From NCBI GenBank assembly GCA_018241865.1, contig JAFECY010000217.1, forward strand, positions 1-5,176: a stretch of 5,176 nucleotides of DNA, in the 5' to 3' direction. The translations under genes and the position numbers were made by a program. The notes below the pieces were generated by a model that was not told the origin of the DNA, did not search any database, and saw only the letters and a program-made list of their open reading frames with translations. Source of the stretch: Pseudomonadota bacterium. GTDB lineage: Bacteria > Pseudomonadota > Gammaproteobacteria > Burkholderiales > Burkholderiaceae_D. Of this stretch, positions 1 through 4,843 are shown piece by piece (the first letter of the stretch is position 1; every line of letters begins with the position of its first letter).

Positions 1-675
1 TTCAAGCGGCGCAGGTAAATTAAATCCAGAAAATTCCAGATGGATGACGCGACGTTGTACGTCCGATTCTGTTTTGCGCGAGGTGTGCAGCAAAAGTGGG
101 CGCATCAACAGTACATCGCCAGCTTGAGCAGCGCACAGATGCTGGCCAAAATGTGCAACGGTCGCTGTTGTTTCTTCTGATCTTATCCGACCGCAACGAT
201 GTGATCCGGGGGCAACCCATAAGGCACCATTATTCGCGTTGGCATCATCGAGATGAATGCGTACTGTCAACATCTGCTCAAGCAAGGTGGGTGGTGGCTG
301 TACATGTGGCACGCCTTCTTTTTCCGACCAAGCGACGAAACCCGAGATGTCGAAGCGCGAACGCACTGCAATCGATAAATCCTGATGCCATGTCACGTTC
401 CAGTTCGTGTCACGGTTTTTGTTGAACAGGATGGAACGCACCAGTCGCGCTTTTGCGCCAAGTACGGGCTCTACTAAAGAACGTATCGCCGGTGAATGGG
501 CCAGTGCATGTGCAGCAATTGATTTCTGCACGATGCTGCGGATGCCAACGGGCGCATTATTCTGCAACTGGAAAGATGGTTCGTTCGCAAGCAAGCTGAT
601 TTCGTTCTGAGTCAGCACACTAGGGACGATGGCATAGCCATTGTTTTCAAGTGACGCCTTCAGCGCCGCATTCAT
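1..675 (-). CDS. Phytanoyl-CoA dioxygenase (PhyH) family protein, 3' end cut by window edge
   Basis: Reading the minus strand from the ATG at 675-673 gives 225 uninterrupted codons to the first base of the window, so the C-terminus is missing and no stop is seen. The product begins MNAALKASLENNGYAIVPSV. It carries the hallmarks of non-haem Fe(II)/2-oxoglutarate oxygenases of the PhyH family. The iron motif HxD is H97-Q-D99 within WHQDLSIAV, followed by HVQPPP (124-129), RIHLDD (139-144) and NGALWVAPGSHR (149-160). G186-D187, the distal iron ligand H197 (LLLHTS) and an Arg at 208/209 that probably binds 2-oxoglutarate come next. Such enzymes hydroxylate small molecules or acyl groups in the cytoplasm; the substrate cannot be told from sequence. 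The start overlaps the nucleotidase stop as ATGA, which implies co-transcription and probable translational coupling. Hand-counted lines give about 45-55% GC here against 60-67% in the upstream gene. The family call is secure; the precise function is unknown. Confidence 0.9.
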   Translation of the reverse strand, partial: MNAALKASLENNGYAIVPSVLTQNEISLLANEPSFQLQNNAPVGIRSIVQKSIAAHALAHSPAIRSLVEPVLGAKARLVRSILFNKNRDTNWNVTWHQDLSIAVRSRFDISGFVAWSEKEGVPHVQPPPTLLEQMLTVRIHLDDANANNGALWVAPGSHRCGRIRSEETTATVAHFGQHLCAAQAGDVLLMRPLLLHTSRKTESDVQRRVIHLEFSGFNLPAPLE

Positions 676-1574
676 TTCTTCACCAACACCCGCCCCGTTG
701 GCACCAGCGGCGCGGCGCGGGCGCAATGGGCGGGCTGGTCGTCGAAGAACATGTGCGGCTTGAATGCGGCTAGCACGTCCGACTTCGCCACGCCGCCCAT
801 GAAGAAAGTTTCGTCGATGGCGATGTCCCAGGCGCGCAGGGTGCGGATGACGCGCTCGTGCGCCGGTGAGGAGCGGGCGGTGACTAGCGCGGTGCGGATC
901 GGCGCGGCGCGGCCGTCGGGCGACTTGAAGTTGTGCTGGATGTAGGCCAGCGCTTTCAGTAAACGTGCGAAAGGGCCGGCCGACATGGGATTTTTCGCAT
1001 TGTCGCGCTCGTGTTTTTCAAACGCTTCGATGCCGTGTTGCTGGAAGATGCGTTCTGATTCGTCGGAAAAAATCACGGCGTCGCCGTCGAAGGCGATGCG
1101 AATCTGATCCAGTTCCTCGAAGGCGTTGTCCGGCTTCTGGTACAGCAAGGCGGCAGCGACGCCGGAATCGATGGCGGCTTGCACGTCGTCTTCGTGCAGC
1201 GACAAAAACAGACTGACGTTGAAGGCTTGTAGGTAGGGTGCCAGCGATGCGCCGCCGGAAAGCGCAGCGCGGGTGATGTCGAGGCCGTAATGGTCGATCG
1301 AATTGAAAATCCGCATCGACGTCTCGGACGAATTGCGCGACATGATGACGACTTCGACCAGCCGCTGGTTTTCGGCCAGAGTATTTAGTTTCAGCAACGC
1401 CCGCACCAACGCGAAACCTGCGCCGGCTTTGAGAATTTCGTTTTCATTATCGAGCTGGTGCTGGCGATAGGCATCCAGCCCTTGCGTGCGGAAAATGTTT
1501 TCCTCGATCTCAAGATCGAACAGCGCGCGTGAGGAAATGCCGATGACGAGGAGTTTGTCGAGCGAGAAAGGCAT
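672..1574 (-). CDS. Cytosolic 5'-nucleotidase (cN-I type, HAD-like)
   Basis: The 300-residue product resembles the 5'-nucleotidase family typified by eukaryotic cytosolic 5'-nucleotidase I (Pfam 5'-nucleotidase, PF06189), which dephosphorylates nucleoside monophosphates. All four HAD-type motifs are visible in the C-terminal half. Motif I is FDGDAVIFSDESE (162-174, nucleophile D163, acid/base D165). Motif II is T232 in VTARSSP. Motif III is K264 in GGVAKSDVL, and motif IV is FFDDQ (D278, D279). The N-terminal half (about 10-127) repeats the same pattern with the catalytic positions replaced, suggesting an internal duplication. I chose the ATG at 1574-1572 (MPFSLDKLLVIG). An in-frame start at 1634 would lie upstream of the TATAAT box and so outside the transcript. 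The Shine-Dalgarno is weak (a GGA about 10 nt ahead). The stop overlaps the start of the downstream oxygenase. No signal peptide is present, so the protein is cytoplasmic. Exact nucleotide preference cannot be read from sequence. Confidence 0.9.
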   Translation of the reverse strand: MPFSLDKLLVIGISSRALFDLEIEENIFRTQGLDAYRQHQLDNENEILKAGAGFALVRALLKLNTLAENQRLVEVVIMSRNSSETSMRIFNSIDHYGLDITRAALSGGASLAPYLQAFNVSLFLSLHEDDVQAAIDSGVAAALLYQKPDNAFEELDQIRIAFDGDAVIFSDESERIFQQHGIEAFEKHERDNAKNPMSAGPFARLLKALAYIQHNFKSPDGRAAPIRTALVTARSSPAHERVIRTLRAWDIAIDETFFMGGVAKSDVLAAFKPHMFFDDQPAHCARAAPLVPTGRVLVKK

Positions 1575-1613
1575 GAGTAAAAATCCGGTGAAAATGGCAA
1601 GGGAATGCGGCTC

Positions 1614-1619
1614 ATTATA
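1614..1619 (-). promoter_or_regulatory. -10 box (TATAAT) of the nucleotidase-oxygenase operon
   Basis: The minus strand reads CTCTATAATGAG, a perfect consensus -10 hexamer at 1619-1614. It predicts a transcript start near 1607 and a leader of about 33 nt before the ATG at 1574. No good -35 box lies 16-18 bp upstream (GTGGAT at 17 bp matches poorly), so an activator or a weak promoter is possible. The box matters because it rules out the longer nucleotidase reading starting at 1634. Confidence 0.55.
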
Positions 1620-1687
1620 GAGTGCATTGACCATCTATCCACAGCAAGCTTGAGCCGGCCGCGATATTGGTGCATGCTGCGGCCATC

Positions 1688-2668
1688 ATGTCCATTCCCA
1701 CCCATGCGCCGCTGCCGGTGCGCGCCGGCGTCGCTCCCAGTTTCGTCTGTCTGCCGCACGCCGGCTGGTCTGATGTGCTGTCCTTTCTAGTCGAACGTTT
1801 TCCTGCTGTTGCTGCCGAGGCGTGGCGCGCACGCATGGCGCGCGGTGATGTGGTCGATCAACATGGCGCGCGTCTGCAGCCGGACAGCCAGTGCCGACAT
1901 GGACTCATCATCTACTACTACCGCGAACCGGTAGCCGAGACGCCGATCCCGTTTGCTGAAACCATCCTCTACCGCGATGCGCATCTGCTGGCGGTCGATA
2001 AACCGCACTTCCTGCCGGTGACGCCGGGCGGCCGCTTTCTGCAAGAGACCCTGTTGGTGCGTTTGAAGCGCGCCACCGGCATTGCCGACCTAGCGCCGAT
2101 CCACCGGCTCGACCGCGAAACCGCCGGCGTGGTGTTGCTCTCCTGCGATCGCACCACGCGCGGCGCTTACCAAGCATTGTTCCGTGATCGCGCAGTTGAA
2201 AAAATCTACGAGGCGCTGGCACCGACTGCGCCGCATTTGCAATTCCCGCTATTGCGCCGTAGCCGCATGGTTGATGGCACGCCTTTCTTTCGCATGCAGG
2301 AAACTGCTGGCGAGCCGAATGCCGAAACGGCGATCGATGTCATCGAACAGCGCGGCGAATGGACGCTATATCGCCTGTGTCCTGCCACCGGCAAACGTCA
2401 CCAGTTGCGGGTGCACATGGCGGCGCTTGGCATCCCGATACGCAACGACGCTTTTTATCCAGTAGCGTTGCCGGACAAAGGCGACGACTTTTCGCAGCCG
2501 CTGCAATTGCTGGCGCGGGAAATTGCGTTTGTCGATCCGCTTAGTGGGGAGGGCAGGCGGTTTGCTAGCGGGCGGAGTTTGACGTTGGGAATTCCGGCGC
2601 GTGATCTGCATTCTCCACATGATCCAAGTCCGGCCGCCGCCACGGATCCACATGCGTCATCAGGTTGA
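1688..2668 (+). CDS. RluA-family RNA pseudouridine synthase
   Basis: The 326-residue product matches the RluA superfamily, which converts specific uridines in rRNA or tRNA to pseudouridine. An N-terminal S4-like segment (about 27-62, ending RMARGDVVDQHG) is followed by IYYYRE (75-80) and VDKPHFLPVTPGGR (103-116). The catalytic motif is HRLDRETAG (139-147, nucleophile D142), and TGKRHQLRVHM (234-244) lies in the C-terminal part of the catalytic core. The DKPHFLPVTP signature suggests a distinct subgroup rather than RluA, RluC or RluD themselves, so the target uridine is not assigned. I chose the first ATG (1688, MSIPTHAPLPVRAG). A TTG at 1667 and a GTG at 1670 are in frame, but none of the three has a clear Shine-Dalgarno. 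It diverges from the nucleotidase operon across 113 bp. Its last 34 codons are antisense to the end of the CDF transporter gene, and residues after about 298 lie beyond the conserved domain. Confidence 0.9.
   Translation: MSIPTHAPLPVRAGVAPSFVCLPHAGWSDVLSFLVERFPAVAAEAWRARMARGDVVDQHGARLQPDSQCRHGLIIYYYREPVAETPIPFAETILYRDAHLLAVDKPHFLPVTPGGRFLQETLLVRLKRATGIADLAPIHRLDRETAGVVLLSCDRTTRGAYQALFRDRAVEKIYEALAPTAPHLQFPLLRRSRMVDGTPFFRMQETAGEPNAETAIDVIEQRGEWTLYRLCPATGKRHQLRVHMAALGIPIRNDAFYPVALPDKGDDFSQPLQLLAREIAFVDPLSGEGRRFASGRSLTLGIPARDLHSPHDPSPAAATDPHASSG
2565..2668. other. 104-bp convergent 3' overlap of two genes
   Basis: The plus-strand pseudouridine synthase stops with TGA at 2666-2668 and the minus-strand CDF gene stops with TAG at 2567-2565, so both strands are coding for 104 bp. 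On the CDF side the overlap contains the conserved end of the domain (LNLMTHVDP) plus a 25-residue tail. On the synthase side it holds residues 293-326, almost all beyond the conserved core. There is no space for a terminator between the genes. Confidence 0.9.
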
Positions 2669-3548
2669 GCACGCGATGGTGTTGTAGCACGCGCAGACGC
2701 GCGGCGACGGCGATGTCGTGGCCGGCTTCGACGGTGATGGTGGCATCGACTTCGATGTGGGCATCGACCACGATCATGTCGCCCATCTTGCGGGTGCGTA
2801 CGTCGTGCACATTTTTTACGCCCGGCGTGTCGAGCAGGGTGCGACGGATGGCGGCGACTTCCTGTTCATCGACCGAACGATCCATCAGATCGTGCAACGC
2901 GTCCCAGCCAAATTTCCAGCCCATCCTGACGATCATCAGGCCAACCACCAGCGCGGCGATCGGGTCGAGGATAGGGTAACCGGCTAGATTGCCGATGATG
3001 CCGATGCCGACCACCAGCGACGAGGCGGCGTCCGAGCGTGCATGCCAAGCGTTTGCCACCAGCATGCTCGACTTGACGCGTTTGGCTGCCGCCAGCATGT
3101 AGCGGAACAACAGCTCCTTGGCGACGAGCGCGCCGCCAGCCACCCAGAGCGCCGTGATGTGGACGTTTGGTATGCCGTCGGGATTTTGCAGCTTGTTGAA
3201 AGCCGACCACAGCATGCCCATGCCGACTGCTAGCAATAAGATGCCCAGTGCCAGCGAGGCGGCGGTCTCGAAGCGTTGATGGCCGTAGGGATGATCTTCA
3301 TCGGCATCTTTCTTGCCGAGATAGCCAGCCGCCAGTACGACAAAATCGCCGAGCAAGTCAGATAAAGAGTGGATGCCGTCGGCGATCAGCGCTTGCGATT
3401 TCGCCAGAACGCCGATGACGATTTGCACAGTACTGAGAAAAATATTGACGCCGACACTGACCCAAGTGCTGCGCGCGGCAGCGGCTGCGCGTTGCGCGAG
3501 GCTGTGTGGATCGTCTTCTGTTTCGCTGGCGGGAGTGTGGTAGTGCAT
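2565..3548 (-). CDS. Cation diffusion facilitator (CDF) family metal exporter
   Basis: The 327-residue protein is an inner-membrane antiporter of the CDF family, which exports divalent metals such as zinc, iron, cobalt or manganese in exchange for protons. Six hydrophobic segments are discernible between about residues 28 and 235, followed by a cytoplasmic dimerisation domain ending in LMTHVDP (296-302). The transport-site residues are visible: H60xxxD64 in TM2 (ADGIHSLSD) and H169xxxD173 in TM5 (AWHARSD). HPYGHQRFE (86-94) is a typical CDF loop motif. An HD/HD tetrad is the arrangement usual in zinc-type members, so zinc is my best guess. The N-terminus is rich in His and acidic residues (MHYHTPASETEDDPH). 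I start at the ATG at 3548; a GTG at 3641 would add 31 residues of non-family sequence. No clear Shine-Dalgarno is seen. The 25 residues after THVDP run into the converging pseudouridine synthase gene. Confidence 0.93.
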   Translation of the reverse strand: MHYHTPASETEDDPHSLAQRAAAAARSTWVSVGVNIFLSTVQIVIGVLAKSQALIADGIHSLSDLLGDFVVLAAGYLGKKDADEDHPYGHQRFETAASLALGILLLAVGMGMLWSAFNKLQNPDGIPNVHITALWVAGGALVAKELLFRYMLAAAKRVKSSMLVANAWHARSDAASSLVVGIGIIGNLAGYPILDPIAALVVGLMIVRMGWKFGWDALHDLMDRSVDEQEVAAIRRTLLDTPGVKNVHDVRTRKMGDMIVVDAHIEVDATITVEAGHDIAVAARLRVLQHHRVLNLMTHVDPWRRPDLDHVENADHAPEFPTSNSAR

Positions 3549-3638
3549 GGTGCTGGTTTTTTGGAGTGGGTAATGGAAACAACGGGGGAACGACGGAAAA
3601 ATTATCTGCACGCACTCTTCTTCAAAGTTGGGAGAGGA

Positions 3639-3651
3639 CACACAGGGTGTG
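3639..3651. repeat. Short inverted repeat in the divergent CDF/rsuA spacer
   Basis: CACAC and GTGTG are separated by AGG. The element lies 91 bp ahead of the CDF start and 149 bp ahead of rsuA. It could be a regulator half-site pair, for instance for a metal sensor, but five base pairs of low-complexity sequence can arise by chance. The rest of the 252-bp spacer (3549-3800) shows no gene and no strong promoter for the CDF gene. Confidence 0.2.
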
Positions 3652-3748
3652 CGACTGCCAAGTGTCGTCTGCTGCGTGATTGCGCATTTTTACTAGTGCG
3701 AGATTACCATGCGCTGCTGTCCGTCGTCGCCCCATAACAAGCATGCCT

Positions 3749-3754
3749 TACAAT
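3749..3754 (+). promoter_or_regulatory. Candidate -10 box (TACAAT) for rsuA
   Basis: TACAAT matches the sigma-70 -10 consensus at five of six positions and sits 46 bp before the rsuA ATG. It predicts transcription from about 3761. No convincing -35 hexamer lies 16-18 bp upstream. It overlaps an in-frame ATG at 3753, which argues that translation starts at 3801 rather than there. Confidence 0.35.
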
Positions 3755-3800
3755 GCCGGCTGCATTGCGACCGCCATTTATCCATCTTCCCGCTGACACC

Positions 3801-4529
3801 ATGAGCATCCGCCTCACCCTCGATCGTCTCTTGCAATCACAAGGTTTCGGTAGCCGCAAATACTGCCGCGAATTGATCGCCGATGGCGAAGTCGCAATCG
3901 ATGGTGCAGTCATCACCGATTATCGCGCTGCTTTCGCCACCGCTGGTTTGACGTTCACCATCTTCGAGGAAAAATGGACTTACCGCGAGCATGTGTACAT
4001 CGCGCTCAACAAGCCGGCCAATTTTGAATGTTCGCGCAAACCGAGCCATCATCCCGGCGTATTGAGCTTGTTGCCGGAACAGTTTTCTTGGCGCGACGTG
4101 CAGCCGGTCGGTCGGCTCGATCATGACACGACTGGCTTGCTGTTGATGTCGGACGACGGTCCTTTCATACACGCGCAGTCATCGCCCAAGCGGCATGTGC
4201 CCAAACTGTATCGCGCCACCACGCAGGAGCCGATTACGCAGCAATTGCTGACGCAATTGTTGGTGGGCGTGCAATTGCACGACGAGCCAGCACCGCTGGC
4301 GGCGTTGTCTTGCGTTGCGGTTGGTGAACACCAGCTCGACATTGTGTTGGAACAAGGGAAATATCATCAAGTCAAGCGTATGCTGGCGGCGGCCGGTAAT
4401 CATTGCAGTGCGCTGCGTCGTATCGCCATCGGTGGATTGACCTTAGAGGCGCTGGGGCTGGGCGAAGGCGAGTGGTGTTACTTGGATGCGGAACACTTGT
4501 CTTTGCTGAACGCGAAACGTGAGGAATAG
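3801..4529 (+). CDS. rsuA: 16S rRNA pseudouridine(516) synthase RsuA
   Basis: The 242-residue product is close in length to E. coli RsuA (231 aa) and has the same layout. An N-terminal S4 RNA-binding domain spans about 5-38 (LDRLLQSQGFGSRKYCRELI). A short linker leads to YIALNKPANFECS (66-78) and the catalytic motif GRLDHDTTGLLL (104-115, nucleophile D107). The C-terminal signature EQGKYHQVKRMLAAAGNH (184-201) and IGGLTLEALGLGEGEW (210-225) follow. RsuA modifies a single uridine of the small-subunit rRNA during ribosome assembly in the cytoplasm. The RsuA/RluB/RluE/RluF family shares the core; the compact length, the AAAGNH segment and the absence of a long basic tail favour RsuA. I chose the ATG at 3801 because the protein then starts directly at the S4 domain; the ATG at 3753 lies in a likely -10 box. 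No Shine-Dalgarno is visible. The gene diverges from the CDF exporter and appears monocistronic. Confidence 0.9.
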   Translation: MSIRLTLDRLLQSQGFGSRKYCRELIADGEVAIDGAVITDYRAAFATAGLTFTIFEEKWTYREHVYIALNKPANFECSRKPSHHPGVLSLLPEQFSWRDVQPVGRLDHDTTGLLLMSDDGPFIHAQSSPKRHVPKLYRATTQEPITQQLLTQLLVGVQLHDEPAPLAALSCVAVGEHQLDIVLEQGKYHQVKRMLAAAGNHCSALRRIAIGGLTLEALGLGEGEWCYLDAEHLSLLNAKREE

Positions 4530-4534
4530 ACCAT

Positions 4535-4556
4535 CGCATTTCAAAAATGAAATGTG
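4535..4556 (+). terminator. Weak hairpin downstream of rsuA
   Basis: CATTTCA (4537-4543) and TGAAATG (4548-4554) pair across an AAAA loop, extendable by a G-T and a C-G pair. It begins five bases after the rsuA stop, but it is AT-rich and followed only by TTCT, so it is a weak intrinsic terminator at best. A second small stem, CGGCA/TGCCG at 4561-4574, follows at once. Confidence 0.35.
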
Positions 4557-4583
4557 TTCTCGGCAATTATGCCGTTCGTCGCC

Positions 4584-4601
4584 GCACGATTGCGATCGTG
4601 C
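4584..4601. repeat. Interrupted palindrome overlapping a -35 box (possible operator)
   Basis: GCACGAT and ATCGTGC are perfect inverted repeats around a TGCG centre. The left arm's last base and the centre contain the -35 hexamer TTGCGA at 4590-4595, so a dimeric repressor bound here would block the promoter. No regulator can be named. The same bases could alternatively form a hairpin in read-through RNA. Confidence 0.45.
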
Positions 4602-4618
4602 ATGTCGCGGACTATACT
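4590..4618 (+). promoter_or_regulatory. Sigma-70-like promoter TTGCGA-17-TATACT
   Basis: The -35 hexamer TTGCGA (4590-4595, four of six consensus) and the -10 hexamer TATACT (4613-4618, five of six) are separated by the ideal 17 bp. This is the best two-box promoter in the window. The predicted start is near 4625, about 220 nt before the ATG of the membrane-anchored gene. A second inverted repeat, GGACTA (4609-4614) and TAGTCC (4626-4631), brackets the -10 box and start site. Confidence 0.6.
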
Positions 4619-4657
4619 TTTTTCGTAGTCCTTTTCTCTGCCAGTCGGTAGAGTGTC

Positions 4658-4744
4658 ATGCAGGTGCGCGTTAGCCGGGATCGGCGATGTCAGTGCCGCA
4701 TGAAATCCTTCCCCTTAGTGGGGAAGATGAGGATGGGTTCGTGA
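4658..4744 (+). CDS. Possible 28-codon leader ORF
   Basis: An ATG at 4658, five bases after a loosely Shine-Dalgarno-like GGTAGAG, opens a 28-codon frame ending with TGA at 4742-4744. Six of the 28 residues are Arg, clustered early (VRVSRDRRCQCR). The stop lies inside the arm of the terminator-like hairpin, and the frame spans the competing upstream hairpin. That placement suits a leader peptide whose translation influences RNA folding. However, so short an ORF occurs easily by chance and I recognise no homologue. Confidence 0.2.
   Translation: MQVRVSRDRRCQCRMKSFPLVGKMRMGS
4708..4726 (+). promoter_or_regulatory. Upstream hairpin, competitor of the terminator stem
   Basis: CTTCCCC (4708-4714) and GGGGAAG (4720-4726) form a perfect 7-bp GC-rich stem with a TTAGT loop. 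Five bases of its right arm (GGAAG, 4722-4726) can instead pair with CTTCC at 4765-4769, lengthening the next hairpin. The two pairings are mutually exclusive, as in attenuators. Confidence 0.45.
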
Positions 4745-4777
4745 TAAACATCGTGAACCCATCCCTTCCTTGTTTTT
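4722..4777 (+). terminator. Long hairpin with U-tract, probable intrinsic terminator
   Basis: GGATGGGTTC (4731-4740) pairs perfectly with GAACCCATCC (4755-4764). The stem continues inward through GTGAT/ATCGT, with two G-U pairs, to an AAAC loop. Outward, GGAAG (4722-4726) can pair with CTTCC (4765-4769) across a 4-nt ATGA bulge, giving about 20 pairs. TTGTTTTT (4770-4777) follows directly. This has the form of a rho-independent terminator on the plus strand. It may end an RNA from the 4590-4618 promoter, act as an attenuator for the next gene, or back up termination of rsuA. Confidence 0.6.
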
Positions 4778-4790
4778 GCGGCATCGGGTG

Positions 4791-4823
4791 TTTTCCGCTT
4801 GCGCGGAAAGCGAGTGTTTTTTT
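4791..4823 (+). terminator. Third leader hairpin followed by a run of seven T
   Basis: TTTCCGC (4792-4798) pairs with GCGGAAA (4803-4809) around a TTGC loop, and TTTTTTT occupies 4817-4823. The seven-base gap between stem and T-run is longer than usual, so this is a weaker terminator candidate. Another seven-T run follows at 4829-4835, just before the ATG at 4844. Confidence 0.35.
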
Positions 4824-4843
4824 GCTCATTTTTTTGTTTATTC

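Noticed and set aside
1..671. Apparent frameshifted or gene-free stretch at the left edge
   Set aside because: Short frames on both strands suggest a decayed gene, but the minus-strand frame from 675 is fully open for 225 codons with all PhyH iron ligands; it only lacks a stop because the window ends.
1575..1634. Longer nucleotidase start at 1634
   Set aside because: It precedes the TATAAT box and adds residues before the family's normal VIGISSRALFD start region.
2866..3210. Minus-strand frame inside the CDF gene and similar internal frames elsewhere
   Set aside because: Arg/His-rich out-of-frame translations of a clearly coding GC-rich gene; no motifs.
3549..3641. Longer CDF start (GTG at 3641)
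   Set aside because: The 31 added residues include Cys- and Phe-rich sequence unlike CDF N-termini, and a GTG is less likely than the ATG at 3548.
3684..3714. GCGCAT and ATGCGC inverted repeat in the divergent spacer
   Set aside because: Arms of six bases separated by about 20 nt, with no T-run or promoter alignment; not distinguishable from chance.
4641..4654. tRNA-like D-arm (CTCT, AGTCGGT, AGAG)
   Set aside because: No anticodon arm, T-arm with GGTTCGA at the right distance, or acceptor stem surrounds it; a chance resemblance.
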